DNA of 64,000 nt, from NCBI GenBank assembly GCA_900169235.1, contig FWCC01000094.1, positions 248,001 through 312,000 of the forward strand. Reading direction: 5' to 3'. Source of the stretch: Zarea fungicola. Taxonomy: Eukaryota; Ascomycota; Sordariomycetes; Hypocreales; Cordycipitaceae. This document shows, one piece after another, positions 10,603 through 24,519 of this stretch. Below the pieces are notes generated by a model. That model saw only the letters and a list, made by a program, of their open reading frames with translations. It did not search any database and was not told the DNA's origin. How positions within the stretch are numbered: the first letter of the stretch is position 1; every line of letters begins with the position of its first letter. Both the position numbers and the translations under genes were made by a program.

Positions 10603-12744
10603 ATGCCAGTTCCCTTCATCGGGCGCCTCCATCCGTAAGTTTGCAATCATTTTGCATGGAGCATCCCTCACTTCGTCGCACAGTTTTTCTGTGTACTAAT
10701 CTATGTGTTGCAGTATGGAGTACATTGCGCTCGTTGTTTCGTTCGTCCTCGTTTCACTCGAGGCCATCATTCGCATTTGCACCTTGGCGCTGCGTAAGTA
10801 GCCAGCCTCGCCAAGTTCTTACAACACATGTGTAATAACATGTCGCAGCTTCATTCCTTGTCTCCTACTTCTATCGCGCATCCAGAAGACTTTTTATTAG
10901 ATTCTCATCTCCCGAAGACAAGCGCGTACATCGCAAGATCAAATGTAAGTCGCTCTCTCCTACTCTGCAGTCTGCACAAAACTGACCATCAAAGGCGTCT
11001 CTGATTCTGTGCGTGACGCTGCCGATTTTGTTGAGCTGTGTCAGCTCTGGGGGCATCAAGCAGAGGAGCATATTGTACAGACCAAAGATGGCTATCTTCT
11101 TGGCCTCCATCGTTTGCAATGGAGACGTGGCGAGGAGGGTCGGAGAGTCAACTCTGGCCCAAACAGCATCAAGAAGCGCGTCATTTACCTGCACCATGGT
11201 TTGCTCATGAACTCTGAGGTTTGGGTCTGCCAAACGGACGAGAAGCGGTGTTTGGCATTTGAGCTTGCTGAGCGAGGATTCGATGTCTGGGTAAGGATGC
11301 AGCAAGACCCGGAACGATCAGCATTTACTGACTGTTCTAGTTTGGCAACAATCGCGGAAACAAGTACTCCAAAAAGTCTATTCACAGCTCACCTAACTCC
11401 ACCCGCTTCTGGGACTTTTCCATCGATGAGTTTGCTTTTCATGATATCCCTGATAGTATCGAGTACATCCTGGATATTACTCAACAAGAAAGTCTCTCAT
11501 ATATTGGCTTCTCACAAGGAACCGCCCAAGCCTTTGCGACGCTCGCCATTCACCCCAAGCTTAACTACCAAGTCAATGTCTTCATCGCTCTAGCACCAGC
11601 CATGGCACCAGCTGGCCTATCAAATGGCGTTGTTGACTCGCTCATGAAGGCCTCGCCCTCAGCACTCTTCCTCATGTTTGGTCGACGCTCGATCCTCAGC
11701 TCTGCCACCACCTGGGAGGCCATCTTGTACCCGCCTCTCTTTGCCCGTGCCATTGATATGGGCTTGTCTTTTCTTTTCAACTGGAAGACGCTCAACATCT
11801 CGGCCACTCAGAAACTCGCCGCCTACCCGCATCTGTATTCCTTTACCAGCACGAAGTCCGTCGTCCACTGGTTTCAAGTCATTCGCAATCGCTCCTTCCA
11901 GCTCTATGACGACGACATTCATCAGCCAATCAGCGTCTCCACTACACGCAAGTTCTCCAAGGTAGCCAAGTATCCGACACGCAACATTCGTACGCCAATC
12001 GTGCTCGTCTACGGCGGCAGCGACTCCCTCGTCGACATCAACAGCATGCTGCGCGAGCTGCCACCGCAGACCGTCGCGACGGAGATTCCTCACTACGAGC
12101 ACCTAGACTTTCTCTGGGCCCGTGACGTCGACGTTCAAGTTTTCCAGCACGTCTTTGACGCGCTCGACAGCTTCACCGATGCCGAACACACCGCCGAGGA
12201 GTATGATCACTATCACATTGCCCGCTCTGAGAGTCTCATGGGCTCCGGCTTCCTCGTGAATCCACACAGCGGAACGGATAGCGATACATCGGTTATCGGC
12301 CGCAAAGGGAGCGACTTTCTGCCTACACCCCAACCGCACCGTGCGCGTGAGCCTCTAGTCCGCTCGCGCGCCGCCACGATTGGCACGCCACCGTCACGCA
12401 TCCTCAAGGATGGAAAATTTGAGCCCCTAACAGCAGCTGTTCAAAAGGACGAAGTAGCCACGAAAACGGCGATGGCCACGACGACGCCGACAGGACAGGG
12501 AGCTGCCTCTACCGCTTTAACCCCCAATCCTTCGGAGAGTCTCCGCGGCGTAGGTGTTCGCAGGGAGCCCTCGCTTACTGGGCTCAATGTCTCTGTGATG
12601 CGTGACGGCCGCGGGATAAGTCTCGGACAGGCCAACGCCGTCGGCGGAGTCATAACGGACACGGAGGGTGTAGAGCGCGCAGACGTCGTCTCATCAGGAG
12701 AGGAGATCAAGGCTGAGAAGAAGGCGACTAAAAAACGTCGCTAG
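10603..12744 (+). CDS. steryl ester / acylglycerol lipase (Tgl1-Yeh family)
   Basis: Five exons (10603-10634, 10714-10793, 10849-10944, 10995-11290, 11341-12744) give 635 residues. An N-terminal membrane hairpin ('YIALVVSFVLVSLEAII' and 'FLVSYFY') is followed by an alpha/beta-hydrolase lipase domain: 'HIVQTKDGYLLGLHR', 'YLHHGLLMNSEVWV', 'DVWFGNNRG', nucleophile serine in GFSQGT, aspartate in 'VYGGSDSLVDI' and histidine in 'IPHYEHLDFLWA'. This is the acid-lipase-like architecture of yeast Tgl1, Yeh1 and Yeh2, which hydrolyse steryl esters at lipid droplets or the plasma membrane. About 200 C-terminal residues are low complexity and probably disordered. The catalytic triad is complete. Which of the three yeast paralogues it matches cannot be decided from sequence alone. 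Confidence 0.9.
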
Positions 12745-13547
12745 GAGACTCTTGCTGCCAACGTGTCAAACTATTGTTGTATTTTGTCTCGAAATTCTGT
12801 CTGCATCTGGTGGAAATGCGGTGCCTCTCGGTCTTTTTTTTTTTGATGCTTTGTTTCTCAGCCAAAAAAGATTGCACATCTTATTACACAACTGTTGCGC
12901 CTTTGTCTACTGTTAGCCTGTTATACCCTGCATAGTTTGCCCAAAGAGTATTCAATCATACAATGCAATTCATCTTGAGAAACGGCCAACCAAGTAAGAA
13001 GATATGATGATGATTATATTCGTATGTTCACGCCATTCAAAAGGCCCAGATAATATATATATAAAGTCTTTACGCCTCTCCCCTTGCTGGAAACCCACGT
13101 TTCCTTTTCTTCTTTTCGCATTACTCCTTTCTTCTTTGACTTTTTGTTTGTTTCTTCCGGTAATGCTTCTTGTGCAGCATAAAACGCTAATCTTTCTGTC
13201 TTCGTACTGCATTACGTCTGCCTCCGGGAAGCACTATTTACCAGCCACCAAGCGCTGGTCATTTCAGAAAGGTAGAGATGAAAGAAAATATATAAAAGGG
13301 TTGCGAAAATGCACGGAGAAAATGAAAGGGTATCATATCGCGTACACATCATCGTCCATGTTATGCAGATGAGGAAAATCCCCTGTGCCAAAAGGACAAG
13401 AAAAACGCTTTCAACGCTGGTAATACGGCAGACTACAAGTTTCGGCTCAGAAACTTGGGGTGCCCCGAGAGTGATGACTACGAATGGGGCAGGGTGTGGG
13501 AATGGGCAGCGGGGGGGAGCCTTGCTTGGTTCTCTGCCCTCGCCTCT
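12745..13547. other. convergent intergenic region
   Basis: AT-rich DNA between the 3' ends of the lipase and the zinc-finger gene. A T-run lies at about 12834. No gene seen. Confidence 0.6.
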
Positions 13548-16500
13548 TCAGAGTGAAACTGCGCCCAGAGGGAGAACCTTACTGGCATCGCCATGGAACT
13601 TGGCTCGGTATTCTATGATGCCCTGACTGATTGTCTTGAAATCTTTCACTTTGCGGTTTCGGTAGTCGGTGAGCAAGCCTCGAAGTCCTGCTATGTACTC
13701 TTGCTGTCGTGATTCTTCGCAATTCGTATACGCACCCAGTTGAAGTAGGATTTGGTCATCTGCAAGTTAAACAGACTCAGTTAGGTTCTTTTTGTGTTTC
13801 CACAAGCCTGGCAGTCCTTTGATCTCTGACCTGCCTGTAAGCATCGTTGGAAAGAAGCGAAAACGTACCAGGCACATGCATTTCCACAAAGTGCTGAAAA
13901 TGGCAGTTTTTCCCCCGAGGGCATTCTCTGCCTGCCATCTCATCTGGACAAAACGGCTGCTTGACGTCAATCTTGTTACTGTACGTGGCAGACCGCAGGC
14001 CACCAGCAACGGATTTGCTAAAATCAGGGTGGAATCGGTACGAGTGAAAATAACGTAGCGGGGAGTCGTATGGCAGAAAGCTCGACTTGCCGGGGACAGC
14101 TTCTGGATTCTCGGATGTATGCTCTTGCTCCTAAAGATGCTTCGTTAGTCTGCGCCACTCTGCAGTGCAAAGAGGCGGGCACTACTTCTCTCTCCGACTC
14201 CAAGACCGGACTGGAGCCCTGCCGACCTGCAGATAGTAGCTCGGCGCTGAGTGCCGCAGCAGCTGGATCCTTGTCAGTAAGCTCAGGTGCAAGTTCGGCC
14301 ATCTTAAGATTAGGTGATGATAGTCGCGATTCGAGAGGGCTAGCGTCTGCCGGTTCGTAGCCATCAGAACCACCGTCCGCTTCTTCTCCACTGCTGTCTG
14401 CCTCGTCCATAACAGCATCCTCGTTATGCTCAGAGTCTTCTCCACTGCTGTCTGCCTCATCCATAACAGCATCCACGTTACGCTCGGAGTCTGTGTCATG
14501 AAGTGCCTCAAGATCTACTGTTTGCTGCGGTTCCAAGACAGGTCGGGTCGTGCCAACGGCGTGTTCTGGGGGAATCGAGGCCCTGACGTCCTCCGGTGTT
14601 GACCGTGAACTTGACTCAGTAGCGATATCATCAGAGCTGAGTATGTCGATTGGATTCGGGAGATTTTGTCGAGGAGCAGTTGGAACGGCGGCATTCTCTA
14701 TCGCTGGTTGCGCTGTCATCATCTGCGCAGCAGCTAGTTCTGGTGCCGTAGGCATGGTAACATCGTCATCGGAAATATAGTCCAAGTCTTCTCTCAGCTT
14801 TTGCTCTTCTTCAAAGCCTTCCTTGAGCTCTTTCTCGATATTGGCGACCTGTGACTGTAACACCTTGAGCCTCAATAGCTGCTCCTTGCGGCGAGACTCC
14901 AACATTGGAAGGCGTTCACTTGCCGCGCGAGACCGGTTCATTTTTGGTGATGCGGGTGAGGTCATCTGTGGCTCTGCCTCCTTTTTCACCCGACTATATG
15001 TAGTGCTCTGTGTTGCCAATGCAGAGTTGTCTGGGGAACTAGACTTTGTCTCGTAAATATCATAGGCCTTTGGACGTGGCGATGCAGCTGGCGAGGCAGG
15101 TGCCGATAGCTTGAGCTTCTTCTTTGCTTCCGCCATGGCGATTTTGCGCTTCATAGCCTCGATCTTCTTGTTCATATTCTCCAGATCATATTGGCGGGAA
15201 GGGGGCGTGGCTAAAGACCCAGGGCTTTGTGTCAGTGATGGGGCAGGTGCTTGCACTCTGCCAGGGCTATTTAGCGCATGCAGTGAGGATAGGCGCTGCT
15301 CGGGGGATTCAATTTCCATATCTGTATCTTCTTCATCATCGCTAACGTCGATAAGAAATGGTCCAGTGTGCCCAAACGATTTCTGAAACGGTCCATCTGA
15401 CGCACTACTGCTACCAGTTTGCGTCCAGACTAATACTTTTTCTGGAGATGAGGCGGATGTAACACCTTCTGTTGATGGTCTTGCAGCTTCATCGTTTGTC
15501 GCAGTCACAGGAAGAGCGAACGATGTGGCTATCGCATCAACTGAATCGCTGCCGAGAGAATCAGGGATACTCTTCGGCTGCATATTTGATTCCGCCACTG
15601 TAACCTGTCGTTCAATTTGCTTTTGCTTTTCTTCGCGCGCTTTGAGCAGAGCTTCCATCTTTTGTTGTAAAAGTTTCGATTTTTCAGAGTTGACCTTAGC
15701 ATTTGATGCCTTGCCAATTTTGCCGACCACGGTCACACTGCCAGCCTTGGGCGCCTTGGATCCTTTAGCAGCTAGGAGTCGTGCTATGCGATCTTTGCGT
15801 TCCTCCGACTTGTCTGTTGATGTACTTGCTTCAAGAATTGGCTCATGGGACGTTGTTGTAGGGATATCAGACTCGGTTGATAGTGAGCCAGAGTTAACTG
15901 CAGTCTTAGTTACTGGCTCATTTGATGACTTATCGAGTCCCAGATCAGTGAAGAGTTGATCCAGAACAGCTTTGTCAATTCCTTCGTTGAGAAAGTCTTG
16001 GTATCGGATGTTGACACCTCGTAGGCGTAATATCGCCTCCTTTGCTTTATTTTTCGCTTCTTCAAGAACGTCCACGGGTTTTGTCAGTTCTTTAAAAGTT
16101 TCATGCACAGTGGCGGTCTTAGAGTGGTCCGCGCTCTGCGGCGCCAATTCTGCAGGCAAAACATCAATCTCTCGCTCTGAGAGAAACGGCGAATATGAGC
16201 CAGATCGATCGCGCTCCTCGTCACTCATTTCAACGTAGCTGGCATTGATTTCCGGTGCGATCTTCGCTCCTTCGGTCACAGCGACTGAGCCTTGTGGTTC
16301 GTAGAGATCCTCGAATTCATCTTCAGACACTTCGCCTTCTTCGGCAGAGTCGTCAATGGCATGGTTTGTAACAGTCGGGTTTCCCTTCTCACTCAACGTC
16401 ATTTGACTCGGTGCCGATGTTTCGGCTTTGCCGAAGAATCCCAAGCCGAGACCAGGAATCGTCTGCCGATTTTGGTCAAACGAGTTCTGAGATGCTTGAG

Positions 16501-16594
16501 AATGGTTTGCGCCGGTGCAACTGTCACCAAGTGAGCCTGTATGAAGTGATGGGATGCCTGGTCCATTCCCAAGGCTGTATCCTGATTGTGCCAT
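13548..16594 (-). CDS. C3H1-type putative zinc-finger protein (ZFC3H1/Red1-like)
   Basis: Three exons on the minus strand (16594-14186, 14130-13869, 13759-13548) give 960 residues. Most of the protein is acidic, Ser/Pro-rich and disordered, with helical segments at about 470-500 and 560-610. The C-terminus holds a CCCH finger: 'FCPDEMAGRECPRGKNCHFQH', with Cys864, Cys873, Cys879 and His883 (C-x8-C-x5-C-x3-H), followed by a helical tail. That is the 'putative zinc finger' of ZFC3H1/Red1-like proteins, which link nuclear RNA decay factors to the exosome; that function is inferred from the family. The 55-bp intron at 14131-14185 must be removed to reach the finger; reading straight through gives an 856-residue frame that lacks it. 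The protein includes a tandem 18-residue acidic duplication. A further upstream exon is possible. Confidence 0.78.
14384..14491 (-). repeat. tandem duplication inside the zinc-finger gene
   Basis: Two adjacent 54-bp units encode 'DSERNVDAVMDEADSSGE' and a near copy with H and E at the fourth and sixth positions. Boundaries are approximate. Confidence 0.8.
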
Positions 16595-17291
16595 TCGTCC
16601 AGAACGAGGTGATGCAGACCCTCAGGCTGGCGGTATGTTAATTCGCTGTCATAGACAGGAGGCGGTTCCGAAGTTCAAGCAAGGGGCAAAGGAATAGCGG
16701 CAGATCACGTGCAAAAGACACAAAAAGACACCAGTCTACGTCCCATGCAGCGTATGGATAAGAGGAGGTATCGATAGTTCCCACGTCGCGAAAGCAACAT
16801 AAAGGTCGCATAAAGAGAGGGCGATGGACCAGGCGCGGGAATGAAAGATCGGGATTTTGCAAATTAGAGCTTCGCATCGCGCGCTGTGGGACAAGAAACT
16901 GCTTATCGCAGATTGTCCAAATGGAGGCTAGCGTAGACTTGATGAACAGTTGGTTGATGAGTAAGGTCTACTCACGTGATTGGCATTGTTTACTTCGGTG
17001 GGGGTTTACCCCAGCAACGAGCCTCTGGATGGTCAATGAATTGAAGCATCCGACAGCGGCATGGATACAAACGCCTTGTCTTGACAAATCAACACGAGAA
17101 TTCGCGACGTCTCTCTTGTACACTGGCACAGGTTTGGTGCTTTTTTCTTCTCATTTTTTGTGTTTCTTGTTTCAATTGTTCCGCCTAGTCGTGCGGCAAG
17201 TTTTACCGAGCTAAGTGACGCGCTTGTTGATACGCGTCCATGATCTGAATCTGAATGCACCAGCAGTGGTTGATGTAAATGCAAAGGTACA
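16595..17291. promoter_or_regulatory. divergent promoter region, zinc-finger protein / myosin II
   Basis: About 0.7 kb between two divergent start codons. It contains short open stretches on both strands but none with protein character. Confidence 0.5.
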
Positions 17292-20200
17292 ATGTCTTTC
17301 TCTAATAATATGCCGCCACAACGGCGAAATCCTTTTTCGAGAACAGGCTCTCCGGCTCCTGTGCAGGCCAACAACGGCCGGCCGAAGTCTGCGCTATTCT
17401 CCCCTCATGCACCAACGAGTCCTGCACATAGCCGATCTCAGTCCAGTAATCCTTTGGGAGTAGTTTTGACTCCTCCTGCAGTAGTGCAGTCACGACGAGA
17501 CTCGAGAAGTGGCACGCCAACATCAGGGACCTTTGCTCCCGCATTTATCAAGACGGAAGAAATGATGCGGGGCTACGATGCTGTCAAGGGTATCGAAGGC
17601 GAGAACGATTTTTCTGGCAAGCGCTATGTCTGGCTTAAAGATCCAGAGGAAGCCTTTGTCAAGGGGTGGGTAATTGAAGAAAAGACAGGCGGGATTCTTC
17701 TAGTCCAGACTGATGACGGCAATGTATGTACAACAGTCTGCTATTGGTCACCTAGGATATATACTAACAGCAAGCAGCAACGGGAACTGGATCCTGAGAG
17801 TGTTGACAAGGTCAATCCTGCAAAGTTCGACAAGGCTAACGACATGGCTGAGCTCACACATCTAAACGAAGCTTCCGTCGTACACAATCTCCGGATCCGA
17901 TACCAATCTGACTTGATATATACATACTCTGGGCTCTTTTTGGTCACAGTCAACCCTTATTGCCCGTTGCCGATATACACAAATGAATACATTAATATGT
18001 ACCGAGGTAGAAGTCGGGAGGACACCAAACCGCATATTTTTGCAGTTGCGGACGAGGCGTTTCGCAATTTAGTCGAGGAGGGTGCCAATCAGAGTATTCT
18101 TGTTACAGGAGAGTCTGGCGCTGGCAAGACTGAGAACACCAAAAAAGTCATTCAATACCTCGCAGCTGTCGCACAGTCCGACTCATCAACCCGAACTCGT
18201 GTGCAGCATACCAATCTCTCACAGCAAATCCTCCGTGCCAATCCTATCCTAGAGGCTTTCGGCAATGCGCAGACTGTTCGCAACCACAATTCTTCGCGTT
18301 TTGGCAAATTTATTCGAATCGAGTTCAACCGCAACGGTGCCATTACGGGTGCTCACATCAATTGGTATCTGCTCGAAAAGTCGAGAGTGGTTCGTATCAA
18401 TGGCCAGGAGCGCAACTACCACATCTTTTACCAGCTTCTCAAGGGAGCGAGCAGTCGCATAAAACGAGAGTTTATGCTTGATGGGTGCGACACGGCCTAC
18501 TTTGCATACACCCGCAACGGCAACGACAGCATTGTCGGAGTCTCTGATAAAGAAGAATGGGATCTTCTTATGGAGGCTTTTGAAGTTATGGGCTTCTCCG
18601 ACTCAGACCAGCTGTCTATTTTGCGGACTATCGCTGCTGTTTTGCATCTCGGCAATGTCGAAGTCGTGAAGGAGAGTCGAAGTGCGGATCAGGCGTCTCT
18701 CTCAGCTGATGCAAAAGCACAGGTTACCAAGGTGTGTAAGCTCCTGGGTGTGCCTGCGGAACCCTTCATTCGTGGTCTGTTACACCCCAGAGTCAAGGCT
18801 GGGCGCGAATGGGTCGAGAAAGTGCAGACACCAGAGCAAGTCCGTCTAGCATTGGATGCACTTGCGAAGGGTATCTACGAACGTGGGTTTAGTGATCTGG
18901 TGTCTCGCATCAATCATCAACTTCACAGTTCCGGTATGGGACCTGATGAGTCGCATTTTATTGGAGTTCTGGACATCGCCGGCTTCGAAATTTTTGAACG
19001 AAACAGCTTTGAGCAACTCTGCATCAATTATACCAACGAAAAACTGCAACAGTTTTTTAATCATCACATGTTTGTGCTTGAACAAGAGGAGTACGCCAGG
19101 GAACAGATTGAGTGGCAGTTTATTGACTTCGGCCGTGATTTGCAACCAACTATCGACCTGATCGAGCTCTCCAACCCTATTGGTATATTTTCATGCTTGG
19201 ACGAGGACAGCGTCATGCCCAAGGCAACCGACAAAACTTTCACGGAAAAACTCAACTCGCTATGGGAGAAGAAAACGCCAAAGTACCGCCCATCAAGACT
19301 CGGTGCTGGCTTCATTCTCACCCACTACGCTGCCGAGGTCGAATACGACACCACTGGCTGGCTTGAGAAGAACAAGGATCCTCTGAATGATAATATTACT
19401 CGACTACTTGCTTCCTCCAGTGATAGGCACATTGCTACACTGTTTGCAGACTGCACTGACCCAGATGATGAGGTCGGCGGGGGCCGCAACCGGGTCAAGA
19501 AGGGATTGTTCCGAACGGTTGCCCAACGCCACAAAGAGCAGCTTCACAACCTCATGAGCAAGTTGCACTCGACTCATCCTCACTTTGTGCGCTGTATTCT
19601 ACCGAACCACAAAAAGCGTCCCAAAATGTTCAACAATCTACTTGTATTAGATCAGCTGCGATGCAATGGCGTGCTTGAAGGTATTCGAATTGCTCGAACC
19701 GGCTTCCCGAACCGTCTCTCTTTTGACGAGTTGCGACAAAGATACGAGGTTTTGTGCTCCAACATGCCCAAGGGACACCTTGATGGGCAAGCTGCGGCTA
19801 CCATTATGCTTGAAAGACTTGCCCTGGACAAGGCTCTCTATCGCGTTGGTCTTACCAAAGTCTTCTTCCGAGCTGGCGTTCTCGCTGAGCTTGAGGAGCA
19901 GCGTGACGCACTTATTACCGAGATAATGTCTCGGTTCCAGTCTGTTGCTCGTGGCTTCGTTCAGCGCCGTGCTGCTTACAAGAGGCTTTTCCGAACAGAG
20001 GCTACAAGAATCATTCAGAAGAATTTTAATGTCTATCTCGATCTTGTGGAGAACCCATGGTGGCATCTTATTGTCAAGATGAAGCCCATGCTTGGATCTA
20101 CAAGAACTGCCTCCGAGGTCAAGAAGCGAGATATAATGATTCAGCAGCTCAATGAGAAGATGCGTATTGAGCTGGAGACTAAGCAGAAGCTTGAAGAGGA

Positions 20201-23200
20201 GCGCCGCAGTTGCTACACAGAGATTGCACGCGTACAGCAAACGTTAGAAAGCGAGCGTGCTCTGGCATTGGACAAAGAGGAGATTTTTAAACGGCTTCAG
20301 CAAAGAGAAGCTGAGCTTGAGGAGAAGCTATCCGGTGCCTTAGAAGATCAAGAGCGTTTAGAAGACGAGCTTGATGAAATCATGGAGGCCAAGGAGCGCG
20401 CCGAGCAAGATCTTGAGAAGCATCGTACTCAGCTTGCCCAGGCTGCTGGCTTGATTGCGAAGCTGGAAGATGAAAAGAAAACTCTGCTAAGCAAAGCCGC
20501 TGAGCTTGAGCAATCCTTCAACGACGTTTCACAAAAGCAATCTGAGCGTTCGAAACAGGAAGAGGGGTTGGAGCGTGAAATCAAGATGCTCCAGAGTCAG
20601 CTTTCGCTCAAGGATCGCAAGGCGCAAGACCTAGAAAGTAAGCTTCTCAGGGCTGACCAGGAAGTCCAGGTCAAGCTCCACGAGACGCAAAAAGAGTTGG
20701 ATTTAACCAAAGCCCGTGAGTTGCGAGTGACAAAGGAGAATCAAGACATTCAATTGCAGCTTGCACAACTGTCAAAGACGTCAACTGAATACGAGGATCT
20801 TGTGCGCAACAAGGAAAGCGAATTGTCCCTTCTTCGGAGTGATAAGCGACAACTCGAGTCTGAGCGTCGTGGCTTTGAGGGTCAGAAGAAGGCCCTTACT
20901 GAAGATATTGAGAAGACGACAACTAAATTCCGTGAGATCCAAGCCGAGCTCGTGGCTTTGAAATCGAAGCATTCTCAGCTCATGAGGGAAGCAGAAGACG
21001 CCAAGAACCTCCTCGAAGCGCGACTCTCCCAGGATGCTCAGGCTGACAAGACGCGTCAGCAGCTTGAATCTCAGATCAAAGATCTCAAAGAAGAGCTATA
21101 TCAGACGCAGATGGATCTCAGTCGGGAAAGACAATCTCGTGACGATGTTCTCCTCCTAGGGGAGCACAAATACCAGGCCCTCAAGGACGAATTCGACAAC
21201 CTCAACGAGTCCAAGATCATCATTGAGAAAGAGCTTTATGTTCAACAAGACTCTCTACGAAGACACATGGAGACTCGTAAGGTAGTTGAACAGGAACGAG
21301 ATGAGGCTCGCACTGAAATCCGCAAACTACGCGCAGCCAAGGCAGAGATTGAGGAGGCACGCGTGATTGCGGAAGAAAATCGAGAGCGTCAGGCATCAAA
21401 GGCAGCCAAGGACCGTGAAGCTAGCCTGCAAAGAGATCTCGAAGCTGCCGAAACTCGCCTCCATTGGTTTGATGGAGAGTGCGCGAAGCTTAACCGCCAT
21501 ATTGAGGATCTAAACAAGACAATGCTCGCCTCTGGTGATTTTGGCCTGAAGAATGACCAGGCTAAGGAGCGCATGGAACGTGAGCTCAACACAGTCAAGA
21601 GCCGACTCACGGCCTCTGAGAATGACAACCGGTCACTGCTGAACAAGCTGCAACACAAGAGTCTCGAGATTGCCCGTTCCACCTCCAAGGCGACAGATGC
21701 TTCACGCGGTCAGGTTCTGTCTCTTCAAAAGGAAAAGAATAGGCTTGAGGAGCATAATGCTGTTCTCGACAGACAATTAGGTGAGGCTCAAATTACAATT
21801 GCCTCTCTCGAGAAGAGAACAGAGAAACTGCAGCTGGACATGGAAGATCTCAACCACGAGGTTGCCCGGGAAGTTAAGTCGAGCCGCAACGCAGAGAAAG
21901 CTTCATCCAACTTTACCGCCCAGCTTGCTGAAGCAAATCGAACAGTCGAGTCAGAGCGCCAGCTCCGCACACAAGCCCAGTCGACTGTGAGAACACTGCA
22001 GGCGACTCTATCATCACGCGACCGTGAACTCGAGGACCTCCGTGATCAAATGCTCAAAATCCTTAAGACGGTTGACCCCGATGCTGCGCCTCCTGTGGTA
22101 GACGATGCTAACGACCGTGGCTTAGTGGCCAACTTTGACCTGGTTCGTAAGGTCGAAGAGTTGCAACAAGACCTGCGCGCCCAAACGGCGGCACGCTCAA
22201 ACGCTGAGTCTCAGCTTTCTGAACTTCGTAGCTCAAGGAGCGACTCAAATCGCCCCAAGTTGGAGGAGATTCATCTCAATGAGGCACCCTTTAATGGCTC
22301 CCCGACGCAGAGGAAGACAAAGGCGCGACGTCTCTCCAATACATCAACGCCAACTCGTCGCAATCAACCACCAGAGTATGAGCTGCTAGACTCTGCTCGT
22401 TCGGACAAAACGGCCGACACTGTTGCCCTAAACAAGCGTATGGATTTCAAGGCAGAGATGGAGGAGCTCCAGAACCAGCTTCAACTCAAGGATATGCAGA
22501 ACCGCCATCTGCAGAGCCAGCTCGATCGTGTGACCCCTGGTCCAGACAGTGCCTATGATGAGCAGAGCCCGTCTCTGCGCCGGATGCAGAAGCTTGAAAA
22601 AGTCAACAGCCGCCTGCACGATCTCCTGGATGACTCTGCGCGCAAGGTATCAACTCTTGAGAAGAATATTCGGACTGGCGAGTTGTCCCTGCGCGATATC
22701 CAGGCCCGATCCCATGAGGAGCTTCTTGATGCGTTCAACAATCAGGAGGAGTCTCGCCGTTCACTGCTTCACAGCCATAAGGATGCTGTGGCAGAGCTCA
22801 CCGACGTTAAGTCGCATTTTGACAAGATGCGACATGACCGTGCCAAGCTGGAGGTGGAGGTCCGCGATGCCAAGTCAGACCTCCATGAGATGACACAAGC
22901 CCGTGAGCAGGAATCGCAGAGCCGCAGCCAGCTGCTCCAAGAATACACTGATCTTCAGATTCGACTTGATGCAGAAACAGCCAGGCTTGCAGACGTTACT
23001 TCTAGTCTTGAAACTTACAAGTCTCGCGCCGATGAATACTTTGGCAAGCTGGAGCAAGCAGAGATTACCGTGCTCAAGGCCACTCGTGCTGAACAATTTG
23101 CTAAATCGCAGGCCAAGGAGGCTGAAGACACTCTAGCCGAGACCATGTCGGAGCGTGAGAAGCTGGACAATCAGATAGAGGATTTGCAGAGACAGAACCA

Positions 23201-24519
23201 ACGGCTGGACGAAAAGGTTGAGGACATTTCAACTGATTTAGAAGCAGCACTGCAGTCCAAGAAGCGTCTGCAACATGAGCTCGAGGACTATCGTAGCCAG
23301 CGTGCCATGGATATTGAGGACAAGGAATCCAGCATGGAGCAGACACGGAAAAAGTACCAGGCAGAGTTTACCACGTTGACAAAGGAGCTCGACCTCGCTC
23401 GTGAGGAGAAGCTTTACAAGCAAACGGAGATTACTCGACTACGTGAGGAGTTGGATGACCTCCGATCCAAGTGGGACGATGAGGTGCTCAACAGCTCGAC
23501 ATGGTCCAAAGAAAAGGCACGCATGGAAGCAACGCTAGCGGACGTCTCGGCGTCGCGCGAGGAGGCTGCTAATGCGCACAGCGAAGCCCAAGGCAAGGTT
23601 GTATCGCTGCTATCACAGGTCCGCGCTTTGCGAACCAGTGTCGACGAAATTACTGCGGAACGCGATCGTCTAATGCGTGAGAAGCGTAGCGTGGAGAGCC
23701 GTCTTGAGGAGGCCAAGGCTGGACTAGACGGACTGGCCCGAGGTGACAGCGCATCGCTGCGTGATGCAGCCAACATGGACAAGACGGTGCTTGAGCTCAA
23801 GTCAAGCTTGGCTAAACACGAGGACATTGCCACGGCAGCAGTGGAAAAGATGCGCCGATCAGAGGCCCTCGTGGCTGAGATGCAGAAGGAGGTTGTGACG
23901 GAGCGTGAGAACAATGCTGCCGTACTCGCCCAAAAGGCCGCCGTGGAGCGCTCACTCAACGAGGCACAATTGCGGCTGGTGGATCTTGAGACCAAGGGAT
24001 TCTCGAGTGCCAGCCAGGATATCAAGTTTTTGCATAAGCGAATTCAAGAGGTGTGTAACCCAAAGCCCGTGCAAGTTTTGATGTATCTAACAAATTTAGC
24101 TTGAATCACAACTCGAAAAACACGAGACGGAAAGGTCGCAATCGCAACGATCAACACGGAACGTGGATCGAACCGTCAAGGATTTGCAGAGCCAGATTGA
24201 GCGCAAGGACAGACAAAACATGCAGCTCTCGGAGGACGTCAGCCGCATGCGCGAAAAGGTCGACAAGCTTCTGAAGACGATTGACGAGCTGCAGGCGTCC
24301 GAGTCGTCTACCCAGTTGTCGACACGGCGGGTAGAGCGCGACTTGAGGGAAGAAAAGGAGAGGACATTGCGCCTGGAGCGCGAGGTCGACAGCCTCAAGA
24401 CATTCAAGGCTGGTGGTGGGAGCATCCGCAACCGCATTTCTGCGCTGGGGGTGATTGAGGATGAAGGAAGCGATTCGAGCTTGAGCCGCGCGCCAAGCAT
24501 GACCAAGGGCTTCATCTAA
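17292..24519 (+). CDS. MYO2: class II myosin heavy chain
   Basis: Three exons (17292-17723, 17778-24050, 24100-24519) give 2,374 residues. After an N-terminal Ser/Pro-rich extension and an SH3-like region the motor shows the P-loop GESGAGKT at about 255-262, switch I 'NSSRFGKF' at about 315, switch II 'DIAGFEIF' at about 543 and the actin-binding 'PHFVRCILPN'. An IQ-like segment ('FQSVARGFVQRR') follows at about 860, and the remainder is a very long coiled-coil tail broken by a Pro-rich linker around residue 1660. This is the filamentous-fungal conventional myosin that drives contractile actin ring formation at septa. Intron 17724-17777 is 54 bp, has GTATGT, ACTAAC and CAG signals and no in-frame stop; keeping it would add 18 residues just before 'QRELDPESVDK'. 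Ser/Thr-Pro sites occur at the N-terminus. Identification is secure. Confidence 0.96.

Noticed and set aside
19647..20240. 197-codon minus-strand frame
   Set aside because: Antisense shadow of the myosin motor/neck coding sequence; it ends at no conserved boundary.
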